Assembly: GCF_023856365.1 (NCBI RefSeq)
Contig: NW_026042758.1
Location: 1-64,000, forward strand
Length of the DNA stretch: 64,000 nt
Source: Brienomyrus brachyistius
Lineage: Eukaryota > Chordata > Actinopteri > Osteoglossiformes > Mormyridae
Direction: 5' to 3'
The notes under the pieces are model-generated. The model was not told the origin of the DNA and did no database searches. It worked only from the letters and a program-made list of their open reading frames with translations. Position numbers and translations under genes: made by a program. Below, in pieces: positions 40,840-52,640 of this stretch (positions are counted from its first letter, which is position 1; each line of letters begins with the position of its first letter).

Positions 40840-43592
40840 CTGCCTCAGTCCAGTATTATCTCTGACCATCATCTTATTGCGTTCAATATTTCCCTTGCTC
40901 AAAATATTAGCCCCCCGACTCGCCAAACGTACAATCACGTCAAATACAGCAAGTAACTTTATCGATAACCTCCCTGAGCTATCGTTTTCAACCAAACTAA
41001 TGTCGAATTCTGCTGAACTTGATAGCATTACGGATTATTTAGCATCTATGCTTAATTCCACTAGAGAAAATTGCTCAGTTAAAAATAAAAAAGGTTGTAC
41101 GAGGTTTACTTTGGGCCTCCGCCGATGCCACCCATTGTCTTACCATGTGAGCGTCTCAGGGACTATGCCCGGTGCCTAGGAACATAGTGTGTACGCCCCT
41201 CAGAGGGTAGACCGGTACCTGTCATCAGCGTGTGCGAACTCCAGAGGTGTAGTTTTGGTATCCACCTAACTTAACTTGGGCAGTCAAGTTTGGGACCCGG
41301 ATAAATAAATGGGATTTAACCCAGAGGCTGCAAGATAGTATTTACCACCATAGTCCTAATAAGGATAGAAGTCCAATCTGGAAAGTTTATGAAGAAGTTA
41401 GCAAATCAGACAGTCATAAAGTAATCGAAACAACATTTATTAAAAATACTACAATATACAATTATTGACATGTGGACACATACTTGTAAATACATTTGGA
41501 CAAATACAATATTAAACAATCACATTCCTCAGCTGAGAGTGAACAAAGTTCTGTGGAAAGTATCTGACTACAGATAGACTTTCACCCAGTTCTCTGCGGG
41601 AGCTCTGATTACAGAGTGACTCCCCGACTACTTCTGAAGCCCTTCCTTAAGTATCCAGACCAGGTGATGGCATGTTTCTGAAGACTGACTAATTTCGGTC
41701 AATGGTTAATTTTAGGGGCATTGCTGACCTTGGTTCTCAAGTCCCCAGCCAATCAGATCACTTTAGGGGGTGGTTGTAATTCCCTTGTTCTACCATGAGA
41801 GAATCTCTCTCAGTTTGGTGGGTTGAGCCGAAGTTTCTGTATTTCTCTTAGGAAAAGCTATACTGCCTTAAATCTGAGAGTATAATACTCCTCGTCTCAT
41901 GCCTATTCAAACGAGACCAAACATGCGTGTATTTGTCCCTAACATCTATGTGTGCTGAGTTATCCTGTTTATAGTGGAAAAGGTGTCTGTGTCTGGAGGC
42001 TGACAGCTGTTGTTGCTGTGGATTGATTGTGGAACTCTGGTCACTCCGGGGGTGAAAGGTCTTGCTTTTTCTGTGCTGCTCCAGTTATTCCTATCCAGTC
42101 TCTCAGGAGCCGGCAGGCATTTGCCTTCCTTAAAAGGGGTGGTTTGACGAGTTGAGTCCAGTCTTGCCTGGGCCAGCGGAGCTCTGAAATAGACTGATGC
42201 AGGCTGATCAGAGTTGGGGCCTGCAGGACCTATAAGTTTTATGTCCTTACAGAATGTAAGTGGCATCATACTAAACTAGTGGTGTTCGAACTAGCATGGA
42301 AAGAGGCTATGGGTAGCTACAAAAAGGCTCTTAGTGCCGCCAAATCATCTAGTATCTATCAGAACTAATTGAAATAAACAAAAATAATCCTAGATTCCTA
42401 TTTACTATGGTGTCCAAGCTGACTAATAACCAGACCACTGGTTATTTTCCAGTGACGACTTTATGAAACTTTTTGACCAAAAATATGCTCAATTAAACAG
42501 AACATTTTGAATATTGAATATTGGTTAACCAGTCAGAACTGATGTACTTAATTTTATCTTCAAATTCATCTAATTGTATGCTAGACCCTGTTCCATCAAA
42601 ATTATTCAGCGATGCTCCCAGCATTGATTGAACCGCTACTAGCAATAGTTAAACTAAAACATATAATCATATTACCCCAATTTTATCTTCACTGCACTGG
42701 CTGCCAGTTAGATTTCGTGTTGACTACAAAACACTGCTCTTAACCTATAAAGCTGTAAATGGTCTTGCACCGCAGTATGTGAGTGACCTCATTTGCGTTC
42801 CGAATCATACACTTAGATGACGAGATGGAGGTATTCTATCCGTACCCAGAATAAAGAACATTACCTTTGGGGGAAGAGCATTTGCTCATAAAGCACCACA
42901 GCTATGGAATAAACTTCCTATTAGTGTTCGGAACTCAGACACAATCTCTGCTTTTAAGTCAAGGCTTAAGATGTACCTCTTTCGCCAGTCTTTTGGATAG
43001 TTAAATCTTCTTTTCTAAGGTGAATGGGAAATCTGGAGGTTCATAGTTATTTGAGATTGAAGGGGAAAGGGGGGATTGGTGCTGTCGTCCTGCCACTCTC
43101 GCCGATCACTTAAGCTGTGGATGGGAGGTGGCTTGACGCCAAAACCTCTGTAAACCCTCATGCCTGTGCTTCCTTCCAGGTCACTCTTTTAGGCAGGCTG
43201 TCATAGTTGCTTTAGTCCTGCCGGTTAGGTGTAGGGCAATAACTCTTCTCCATCTTCTCTTTTTCGAGCTGATACCGAGCCGACTACACCGTGTGAACCC
43301 GCACCTGGACTCCTGGATATAACTACATGAAACCAACTGGGACTTTATAACTATATGAACTCTAATGAATGTCAATGTAAATGCAGTTTCATGCTCCTTG
43401 GTCGCCCAGAGGAGGATGGGGTCCCCTTCTGAGTCTAGGTTCCACTCAAGGTTTCTTCCTGCTAGAGGGAGTTTCCTTGCCACTGTCGCCTCAGGCTTGC
43501 TTGGTGGGGTTCTGGCCGGTTAAATGTAAAGTGCTTTGTGACAATGCATGTCGTTAAAAGCGCTATATAAATAAAATTGAATTGAATTGAAG
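40840..43592 (+). pseudogene. L2-type LINE, broken
   Basis: From 40840 the plus strand reads ISDHHLIAFNISL, then a stop-riddled linker, to about 41095, where unrelated sequence begins. LINE coding resumes near 42280 (VFELAWKEAMGSYKKALSAAKSS, then KNNPRFLFTMVSKLT). The C-terminal block at 42660-42990 includes SLHWLPVRFRVDYKTLLLTYKA and APQLWNKLPISVRNS. After the stop comes a typical L2 3' UTR ending 'aaaagcgctatataaataaaa' and a (TTGAA)n tail at 43575-43592. The RT palm is deleted. The preceding 40560-40830 is C/T-rich and unassigned. Confidence 0.75.
41095..42275. other. unassigned insertion within the L2 LINE
   Basis: About 1.2 kb separates L2 segments that would be nearly adjacent in an intact element. 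It has CCAATCAG (41752) and other promoter-like words and no ORF with known domains. It may be an LTR or non-autonomous element; no target duplication could be found by eye. Confidence 0.4.
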
Positions 43593-43593
43593 T

Positions 43594-45228
43594 GCTTCCT
43601 CAGATTCATTTTTAAATGTTCTCCAGCTAATTTCCACTATGGCCACGAGTTCTAGTATTTTAAATTAATATTGAAATGGTCATTTGGCTGAACAGCATCC
43701 CGACCTGTTAGAATCTTATATACCTGGATCATGTCCCCCCATAGTCTCCTTTGCTTGAGGCTAAACAGATTCAGCTCAGCGAACCTCTCCTCATAAGACA
43801 TTCCTCTAAGTGCAGGAATCATTCTAGTCATCCTACGTTGCACCTTTTCCAAGGCAGCAATGTCCTTCTGAAGGTATGGTGACCAAACCTGCACACAGTA
43901 TTCTAGGTGGGATCTTACCAAGGAATTATATAATCGTAGCATCACTTCTCTTGACTTACATCTCTAGGTGTGTGGAGTTTAATCCAACATCCTTTTGCCT
44001 TTTTTTAATGCTTCCCCACACTGGCAAGAGTGGGACATGGAAGTATCAACATACACACCGAGATCTTTCTCGTAATCAGCTACCTTTATTTCAGTGGAAC
44101 CCATAAAATATCTGTACTTTACTATATTTACTATATTTCTGCTCCCTGCATGGATTACCTTATATTTATCTATGTTAAATTTCATCTGCCACGTATGAGC
44201 CCAGTCGCTAATTAAATCCAGATCCTGTTGTAGCCTCTCTGGACATGAGACATGATCTAACATCAATCAGAAGATACCACACCAGCAGATAATGATTTCT
44301 GGAATAGTAAAGTTAAAGGTTGGCTAATAATACCCCTCATCTCTTTTAAAACTATAGATAAGATGCCATCAGGGCCTTGCGATTTATTTATTTTGAGCTT
44401 AGCTAGGCTTTGTACCACATCAGCCTCAGTTATACATATATTGGTCATAGACATCGTTGTATTTGTACTAAATGGTGGTAAGCTATTCTACTGTGAACAG
44501 CCATTGTAAAATAATCATTAAACTCATTTATATCAATTTCATTTTCAATTATAAGGCCCTTACTATCCTGCAAATGAGTGATTTTCAGCTTTTAGAGCTC
44601 TTTCGGAGTTAAAATATTGGAAGAAACTTTTAACGTCATCCTTATAACTGTTATTAACTAAACCTGTAGACTTAGATACTCCTGCTTTATTTTGAAATCA
44701 TTAGTTAATTTCCATTTGTGGAAGAAAGCCCTTTTGCTCCTGACTTTATTCTTAATTTTCGTAGTAAACCACCTGTGACATCGCGTGCTGGACGAACAGG
44801 CAGGAAGCGAGGAATCAAGGATCCGGGAAACGGAGAGTCGGGAATGAGGGTTTATTGATGAAAACAGGTACCAACAGCGAGAGATTTCAATGACAGGACT
44901 GGGGAAACAGACTTGAATGTGGACTAAATACACAGGACTACTCAAACTGACAGAAAACAGCTGGTTACAATCGGGGCAGCACACATGGTTAATGAGGGGG
45001 CGTGGCACACACGAGGATCGTACAAGCAGGTCATGACACCAGCTTGGTTGCAGTTTCCTAGATTTAGTTTTTCTGGAAACGGGTATGAAGTTCTTTTGCA
45101 CTTGCAACAATGTGCTTTTAAAAAATTCCCATGCCTCTTCCACAGTATTGCTATTTAACTCCATCCGATTTACAGTTTCTAGTTTCAGTCTCATACCATT
45201 GAATTACCCTTCCTAACATTGTATACTT
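43594..45228 (-). pseudogene. CR1-like LINE, broken, with a solo LTR inside
   Basis: On the minus strand the pieces follow CR1 order. 45190-44690 is the endonuclease-RT linker (VEEAWEFFKSTLLQVQKNFI, KIKNKVRSKRAFFHKWK). 44454-44263 is the RT start (LAKLKINKSQGPDGI ... LTLLFQKSL). 44266-43979 is the post-palm (DLDLISDWAHTWQMKFN ... KDLGVYVDTSMSHSCQCGEALKKGKRML). 43945-43652 is the C-terminal part (YNSLVRSHLEYCVQVWSPYL ... GDMIQVYKILTG). The palm with YxDD is missing at about 44266. The 3' end abuts the L2 tail at 43592. A solo LTR (44774-45038) splits the linker. Confidence 0.8.
44774..45038 (-). repeat. solo LTR of the proline-rich LTR-element family
   Basis: On the minus strand it begins TGTCATG, contains 'tcctcgtgtgtgccacgccccct', TATTTAG, a TCCTGTCATT start-like motif and AATAAA, and ends ATGTCACA. 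Total 265 bp, diverged from the 32662 LTR. The flanks are CCACC and CCAGC (four of five bases match), so a slightly mutated target duplication is likely. It lies inside the CR1-like linker coding sequence. Confidence 0.75.
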
Positions 45229-45539
45229 TTGTTTTGGACTTGGTTGAAGACTCAGGCAGCAGGAGTTGCCCCAACGTTGGTATGTCCTTATCCATAAGGG
45301 GGAGTAAACGTTCTGGTTTCCTGACCTTATAGATGAAGGAGTTGGGGGATGTTGCCAGTGACCTGCCGGATTCCAGGCAGAACAGGCCTCGCTATGCCAC
45401 AGCCCTTCAGAGACTGGGCCTTCCGTGCAGAACCTCTGCATCCAAATTAGACCAGTTGTTTAACAAAACCCTAAAATGGGGTTATTTTTGACATGGAACG
45501 GGACTTTGATTCAACAACCCATTACTTAGTTGCGGCAAG

Positions 45540-45836
45540 TACCCAATATCAAGTATAGCTGCAAAGAATCTGCCAGAGATTTTCAGAGAAGTTCCCCAGA
45601 TGCATGGACTGGACTAAGGTGCGTCAGATTAAACAGGAGCCTGGTAAATTCTGTGAGCCCCACGCCAAGTGACTGATGGAAACATACTCCAGCTACAGTG
45701 AGATGGACCCTCCAGCGGACCGAGAGTGGGATTCCCTCTGGGAGCGACAACTCGTGCAGTTGCTGGTGGATGAGCTGCAAACAGACATCAAGAAGGACTT
45801 CCAACCTCACAATCATTTACCAAACCACTTCAGGTA
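45540..45836 (+). pseudogene. gag-like fragment of an endogenous retroelement
   Basis: A plus-strand frame contains WTKVRQIKQEPGKFCEP and, after an internal stop, LMETYSSYSEMDP and LLVDELQTDIKKDF. The IKQ-PGE, Y..Y..xDP and ELQxDIKK pattern resembles the capsid major-homology region and following helices of gammaretrovirus-like Gag. One in-frame stop (near 45670) and missing ends show it is dead. No protease or RT follows. 45229-45539 upstream is unassigned. Confidence 0.5.
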
Positions 45837-46476
45837 ACTTGTAAAGATGTAGGTATTGGAGTATTCACACATTCATTTGCAGTGTCCACCTCCTGTCCGG
45901 TAAATTTGGCAGGACAAAATTTGAATAACCTATAGGCCAGACTCATGAATGCGGCTGAACGAGTAAAGGTAGAACAGGTGGCCAATCCTGTTATACAGTC
46001 CTAGTAGATTGAGAACCACCTGATTGCAACTGTAGTTGGAATCAAGGGCTGAGCAGCATGGTGGCCTGGGGGACAATTATGAAAACACAGACCCACTGAT
46101 ATCCTTAAAACCCACAATCAAAAGAGGAGTCAGGATGGCCAGTGACATGTGCTGGCTAAATGGGGACAACAAAGAGAGAACAGAACAAGGCAGGGAGGGA
46201 TTCTGACACAGGTGCCATGCTACTTTGTTTAAATATGCTGTAATGTTTTAGTGCAAGCCTTAGACAATGGAATCTCTGAATGACGCCGCAGTCTGGCTCT
46301 TTCTGAAGGTCCTATACTGTAACCGTCCTGAGAAGTTGTTTGCATGCACTTGCTGCCTTGACACTTGTTGATGTGCGTGTGCCCTGCTCGAGCAGTAAAG
46401 GGGAGATCACATGCAGAGCTGATTTTCTGTAGTTCCTTAGAATAAAAATAGAATATTCTCTTCAAATAGGAACACA

Positions 46477-47474
46477 TGCTGCGTTTGATTATTTCACTCC
46501 AACTCGGACAAAAACGTCACGAAAAACATCACTTCCCATTAGAAACGCCTCTTTTATGACGTTAATGTCTGACAGAATCTTCTTGTCCGAGTTGCCCCTG
46601 TGACGTAATTTCAACATGGCGGCTTACACACTCAACATTAATTCTATTTTACAAATCCTTAAAAATGTTTATTTTGTTAAATTTATTATTATCCCATCCA
46701 TCCATTTTCCAAACTGCTTATCCTACTGGGTCACGGGGGGTCCGGAGCCTATCCCGGAAGCAATGGGCACGAGGCTGGGAACAACCCAGGATGGGGGGCC
46801 AGCCCATCGCAGGGCACACTCACACACACCATGCACTCTCACATGCATTCCTACGGGCAATTTAGCAAGTCCAATTAGCCTCAGCATGTTTTTGGACTGT
46901 GGGGGGGAACCGGAGTACCCGGAGGAAACCCCACGACGACATGGGGAGAACATGCAAACTCCACACACATGTGACCCAGGCGGAGATTTGAACCTGGGTC
47001 CCAGAGGTGTGAGGCAACAGTGCTAACCAGTGCACGACCATACCGCCCATTTATTATTATTATTATTTATAATTATTAGTAATTATTAATGTAATTGCAC
47101 GTGTTCGATTTAGAGAATACCATATTGTGACCGTAAACAGTATCCTAACATGCAATATCAGATTTTTACCAGACTTGTTAGTGTTTTTGGTTTGTTTGTA
47201 GTTTGTTTGCCTCTCGAAAAAAGAATATCGCTATGAATGTACTAAAATACTTTATAAAGCTTTTAATGTGGTTTGACTAGTTCCTGTTTCTTGTTTATTT
47301 GTCTGAAATAATAATCTTACTCCATAACTGCTAAAATATAAAGCAACAACACAGCAGCGTATTCATGGAGGCAGCCATGTTTGTTCCGAGTTGTGCTAGC
47401 TTGAACGGGAGATTGTTGGATGTGATGTCACCCAATTTGGAATTTCCAAGTTCCGAGAGAAAAACGAACGCACC
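46477..47474. mobile_element. MITE-like element with 3-bp target duplication
   Basis: Left end TGCTGCGTTTGATT; right end reverse complement GGTGCGTTCGTTTT. It is flanked by ACA at 46474-46476 and 47475-47477. Removing it joins the surrounding repeat seamlessly by comparison with 27374-27740. The 3-bp duplication fits PIF/Harbinger-type elements, though the sequence ACA is not their usual target. Confidence 0.55.
46681..47060 (-). repeat. SINE-like retroposon with 12-bp target duplication (copy 3)
   Basis: The body is 46693-47048 on the minus strand, with ATTTATTATTAT on both sides (46681-46692 and 47049-47060). Plus-strand order starts with the (CATC)n tail and ends 'gcacgaccataccgccc'. It is inserted in the MITE-like element. 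Confidence 0.85.
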
Positions 47475-48109
47475 ACAAGACTCTGGCTGGAAATTTCTAC
47501 AATAGAGCCATTTAGTTATTTCTAGAAAAATATTTAGAGCCAATGACCTGATGTCATTGTAACACAGGTCACTGTCCGTGGTGCTGAATTCTCTACTTGA
47601 TGGGCTGGTGCTGAATGAATATGACAGCTGGCCAACATGTCTGTGTGCTTCCACTGACTGGCACCCAGACATATAATGACTTTTAACAATGAGGAGGGAA
47701 ACGTCCAGACAGGAAATTAGTCAACAGTAATTAGTAATCACATATAGTTCGCATTTATCATGATGTAAAATTCAAAAACCTTTTTATATTATTAAGGGAT
47801 AAATGTAATTGAGTTTTAATGTATCCTTTCCGCTCTTAAAATCGCAAATTATTTCTGACTATTAATCTGCACATTTTAATAATTTCATTAATATTACCTA
47901 ATTGGTTTGTCTTTTTTATTAAATTTTAAAACTAGCTGTACAATTGTTGATGTTGTTGCTGTTCTGAATGTCATTGGCCTGTTGCCTTACGTCTGTCTAA
48001 ACATGAGTGAGGGGATGGATGCACTATTCTATGGGGGCCTCTGTAGAGAATAAATGATCCTAATTTTATATTGAGAGAGATGGTTAATTCCTTTTTAATC
48101 CATACTGCG

Positions 48110-49054
48110 TTCAGAGCCCCTGTTCTGCCGTTGATCACTGCTGCATATCATCCCCAAACCAATGGCCTGGATGAGAAAACGAATGATGACATAAAATGGT
48201 AAGTCTGTTTTTGAGGTTGTTTTAGAACTGTGTGAGACAGGCTCTATTCTTTTAACATTACATCAGGAATTACTGATATTATTGACAATCAATCCCTTAA
48301 TATACAGTATCTCACAAAAGTGAGTACACCCCACACATTTTTGTAAATATTTTATTATATCTTTTCAAGGGACAACGTTAAAGATATGAAACTCTGATAG
48401 AATGTAAAGTAATCAGTGTACAGCTTGTATAATGGTGTAAATTTGATGTCCCCTCAAAATAACTCAACACACAGCCATTAATGTCTGAACTGCTGGCAAC
48501 AAAAGTGAGATTAAAAATGATTTGTGGCAAGATCGGATCATGTGTGTTGAAGAGTTTCTTATGACTGACAAGTAGTTATTTAAAAACATATCTTGAAACA
48601 GCAAATTACATTGTTCTTAATGCTTTTAGAAAATGACTCTTTATAATGATCTGTGAATAATAATAATTTGCTATGAATGTTTTTCCACTTCAGCTTTCCA
48701 CAATTATTCTTCCCGATGAGAAAAGCTACGGCACGTTTTTTGATGAAAAAAATAAAGTAGTTGAGACAATAAGCAACAACAGCTGAAAACATCTCCTAGT
48801 CACAGGAAAAACAGAAGCAGGCATGTGGTAAACGAATACAAAAGAGGTACCAAAACACAGTTTATCATGTTGGAGATGAGGCGCTTCTGTTCAACATGAG
48901 GAAGCGGGGACGGAAAGGAGGAAGAACGGAACCGGATTTTACCGGACCTTATGTCATCCAGGCAATATGTGGCAAGCTGGTTACACTGTCTAATTCTGAA
49001 GGGGCAACTTTAAAGAACAAATACAATGTAAACCACATACAGAAGGAGCCAAAC
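48110..49054 (+). pseudogene. Gypsy/Ginger-type integrase fragments
   Basis: 48119-48190 encodes PLITAAYHPQTNGLDEKTN, the catalytic-Glu-side motif of retroviral-type integrases, ending at a donor-like ATG|GTAAGT. 48690-49054 encodes a basic segment, then VGDEALLFNMRKRGRKGG, DFTGPYVIQ and LKNKYNVNHIQKEPN before TGA: the C-terminal GPY/F module. Between them lies intron-like DNA with a Tc1/mariner fragment (48298-48500) and an acceptor-like tract 'ttttccacttcag'. The first two catalytic acids are absent. It is likely a dead element; a host-domesticated integrase exon pair is less likely. Confidence 0.6.
48298..48505 (+). mobile_element. Tc1/mariner terminal fragment
   Basis: It contains 'acagtatctcacaaaagtgagtacacc', 'gtacagcttgtataa', 'cccctcaaaataactcaacac' and 'gctggcaacaaaagtgag', a terminus common in fish Tc1/mariner elements. 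The opposite end and transposase are not present. Confidence 0.65.
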
Positions 49055-49142
49055 TGATGTCCCAAGTCAGGAATCACACAAGGTGCCAGAAGAGTATAAG
49101 ACCAGTAAACCTCCCTCTAGCGCAGAGCTTCTGACAATCGAG

Positions 49143-49892
49143 AAGGATGCTGACAGTTGAAAAAAAACTCATGTCTGTGTGTTATGAAAGAATATCAATA
49201 AATGTTTCCGAAAGGGGATGACTCATTTGGTAATTATTTACGGCTTATGTTATGGCTGCCAATTTACAGTCTTTACTGAAGTCTGACTTCTTTTGAGTCA
49301 CCTTTAATATAGATTGGACACTCTCTATGCAATGTGCAATACTTACATAGATGGTAAATGTTTACCTGCTTGCACAGATGGATGATTAGGTAATTAGTGT
49401 AAGTGTGTGTGTGCGTTCAATCGCATGTATGTCCAAGGTCCATAGTAAATAATATACACTGATCAAGAGATGCCCGAAAGTGGATAAAAGAGGACATTAG
49501 TGGGTGTATCACTTAGTGTAACGCGTGCAGGAAAATGAGCAGGACTGCAAGCCATATAATGACCCTTGTCTAGCTCTTAATACAGTATGCATACAGTGAT
49601 GTATCTACAATGGACAGCTACTATGAGCAGATAGCACAGTACAGGTGCTTATAAGATCTGTATGCTATTTCCATCCATCCATCCATTGTCCAAACCGCTT
49701 ATCCTACTGGGTCGTGGGGGGTCTGGAGCCTATCCCGGAAGCAATGGGCACGAGGCAGGGAACAACCCAGGATGGGGAGCCAGCCCATCACAGGGCACAC
49801 TCACACACTATTCACTCATACATGCATACCTACGGGCAATTTAGTAACTCCAGTTAGCCTCAGCATATTCTCAGCATATTCTTGGACTGCGG
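49143..49892 (+). repeat. left arm of a large inverted repeat
   Basis: This is the reverse complement of 51036-51800. The outer end 'ggatgctgacagttgaaaaaaaactc' pairs with 'gagtttttttt...caactgtcagcatcc' at 51772-51797. The arm contains AT-rich single-copy-like DNA and, at its inner end, part of a SINE-like element. Confidence 0.9.
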
Positions 49893-50034
49893 GAGGAAAC
49901 CCCACGACGACATGGGGAGAACATGCAAACTCCACACCCATGTGACCCAGGCAGAGACTCGAACCCGGGTCCCAGAGGTGTGAGGCAACAGTGCTAACCA
50001 CTGCACCACCATGCCGCCCCCTGTATGCTATTTC
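49658..50034 (-). repeat. SINE-like retroposon with 14-bp target duplication (copy 4)
   Basis: The body is 49672-50020 on the minus strand. CTGTATGCTATTTC occurs at 49658-49671 and again at 50021-50034. It has an internal small tandem duplication 'cagcatattct' at about 49862. Confidence 0.9.
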
Positions 50035-50039
50035 ATTCT

Positions 50040-51035
50040 ATAAAAAGAAACTTACTGTACTGTACAATAAAGTATTTCACCACTGCTTCTTCCTCAGCTC
50101 CCACTGTTTGCTAGCACATGCATCTTTTGATTTCTTAGTGCAATCTGTGCTTTATTTTTTTTTTGTGAAATGTAAGTGCAGTATCTGTTTATTAAGTGCT
50201 GTGGTTTAATATGTACATTATTATTTCAGTACTGTGTATACTGTCCTTAATGTCTTGCCTCTCTCGTATAACTTGAGATACGCCCAAATTGACTTGCAAC
50301 AAGTGGTCCTGGTTCCAAATGCGGAAGGCGATGGATACCTGTATTTTATATGCTGTAGTGTGCTGGGTGTCAGACATTGCAATGCACCTTGCTTTGATCT
50401 TGACCTGTTAGATCAGAGGGAGGTAATCTTATCCAGAAAGGGCCACTGTGTATGATGGTTTTCACTGCAACTCTCTTAACAGCGAACCTAACAGTTATCC
50501 CAATACCTTGATCTTGCTAGCATATTTAAATGTGTACCTATTCAGGAATAGAGTGGTGAAGGCATTCAGAGGAGGACTGATGATTATCAGAGGGAACAAA
50601 GGGGCTGGGTACTTGTCAGTATCCAGTAGAACCACCAGACTCCTACACTGAATGGTTCTGGATGTGGCACAGACGTTAATCCCTCTGTATTAGGGGATCC
50701 GTCTCCAGTTTGTACTCTTCTAGTTAATAGGTAGATTATCAGGCAGTTTTTCACCCTAGTCCAGTACTCATTGACAGCCTAATACACCGTGTTTCAGTTT
50801 GTCTTGATAGTCAATACATGTCACAGGATGTACATTACTCTGATGGGCAGGCCCTCTTACATATGATGGAAATTGCAATACCTACTTTTGGCCACGAGAT
50901 GGCAGCAAGAAAATAGAAAAATTATTTTCCCACGGTCTACTAGCAGCTTTTAGATGTTAATTCTTCATAAAAATAATTTGACTTGATCCAATGTATTTTT
51001 AATACAAACAATTACCACACAAAGCTGCTAGTTTC
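50040..51035. other. spacer of the inverted repeat; unassigned
   Basis: This holds one 73-codon plus-strand frame (50234-50455; LRYAQIDLQQVVLVPNAEGD) and shorter ones without recognisable domains. No named repeat was seen. Confidence 0.4.
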
Positions 51036-51800
51036 CTCCGGTTTCCCCCCACAGTCCAAAAACATGCTGAGGCTAATTGGAGTAGCTAAATTGCCCGTAG
51101 GTGTGCATGTGTGAGTGAATGGTGTGTGAGTGTGAGCTGTGATGGGCTGGCCCCCCATCCTGGGTTCTTCCCTGCCTCGTGCCCATTGATTCCGGGATAG
51201 ACTCCGGACCCCCTGTGACCCAGTAGGATAAGCGGTTTGGACAATGGATGGATGGAAATAGCATACAGATTAAGCACCTGTACTGTGCTATCTGCTTATA
51301 GTAGCTGTCCATTGTAGATACATCACTGTATGCATACTGTATTAAGAGCTAGATAAGGACAGTGGGTCATTATATGGCTTGCAGTCCTGCTCATTTTCCT
51401 GCACCCGTTACACTAAGTGATACACCCACTAATGTCCTCTTTCATCCACTTTCAGGCATCTCTTGATCAGTGTATATTACTTACTATGGACCTTGGACAT
51501 ACATGCGATTGGACACACACACACACACACACACACTTACACTAATTACCTAATCAACCATCTGTGCAAGCAAGTAAACATGTACCATCTATATAAGTAT
51601 TGTACATAGCATAGAGAGTGTCCAATCTATATTAAAGGTGACTCGAAAGAAGTCAGACTTTAGTAAAGACTGTAAATTTCTCAGCCATAACATAAGCAGT
51701 AAATAATTACCAAATGAGTCATCCCCTTTCGGAAACATTTATTGATATTCTTTCATAACACACAGACATGAGTTTTTTTTCAACTGTCAGCATCCGATCC
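51036..51800 (-). repeat. right arm of the large inverted repeat
   Basis: It begins within a SINE-like element (51036-51260, plus strand, 5' part missing), then mirrors 49143-49671. It has a (CA)n tract at about 51511-51536 where the left arm has a shorter GT-rich run. 51801-52270 beyond it has no recognised gene; one 105-codon minus frame (51787-52104) is unassigned. Confidence 0.9.
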
Positions 51801-52519
51801 AAACGGGATTCCCATTTCCTTTCTGTGGGATCCAACAGAACACGGGCTGACCATCAGTCAACATGTCTTCAACCGTGCAGGACAGGACCCAGTCCAGGCC
51901 AAACCTCACGGTGCTGGTGTTAATAAAAAAAATGTAAGGAACATGCAGCTGCAGCTCACACACAAACACAGTCCACAGCATCCAGAAAAAGGTCAGGCCT
52001 TTTTCTTCTTTAGCTGACTCCGCCCAGACCTCGCCCCCTTTCTGGGCGCCTCGCACTATGCCTTTGAACTGGCCCTGCAGCTTGGCCCGTTTCCTGTTTC
52101 CCAATGCAAGTCATAAGATTCACCCGTAAATGATATTTTGAATCGGAACGATATTTATTACTATTGTTTAGATTAAATATATAACGGTTTAATGATTGAA
52201 TATAACTTGATATTGTTGTTTGTGTTGTTTAGTTTGAGGTTCTAGTTTCTGTCTTTATCCGCTTTCGTTTCAGTAGGCAGCTGGTTCATCCCAGGCTCAG
52301 GGTCTCTCTGCTCTTCATCAAACCCACACCCCCAGTTTGGGAGCACCCTCTCCCTCTCCTCCCCCCACGGCTGTGACTGTTACTCCTCCTTGAGGAGTAA
52401 CTGCTCCGCCCCCTATCCCAGCCCCTATACCCACAGGAGTGCATCACCCAGTGAGCCGCCGCCCTGCCTGTCCCCTCACACAAGCACACACTGAAATCAT
52501 GGTCCTAAGCTCTCTGTGT

Positions 52520-52640
52520 GGGTCACCACGATAGTACAGCACACCGACGATTACCCTCTGACTGAATCAGAATCAGCTTTATTTGGCCAAGTATGTTCAC
52601 ACATATTGGGAATAGTTAGACATTTAATCAAAATAATTAA
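52520..52640 (+). repeat. dispersed retroposon tail-like fragment
   Basis: 'gaatcagaatcagctttatttggccaagtatg' is a common LINE/SINE 3' segment in fish genomes. It lies in the intron between tbxt exons A and B. Confidence 0.5.

Larger units (their letters stand above)
45838..48134 (-). repeat. multi-copy long repeat, copy 3, split by a nested MITE
   Basis: 45838-46476 and 47478-48134 together equal copies 1 and 2. The copy is interrupted at 46477-47474 by a MITE-like element that itself contains a SINE-like element. It is bounded on the left by a gag-like fragment and on the right by an integrase-like fragment, so it may be the non-coding part of a retroelement. Confidence 0.8.

Noticed and set aside
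45583..45816. Minus-strand 77-codon frame opposite the gag-like fragment
   Set aside because: It has no domain, whereas the plus strand shows the capsid-like pattern.
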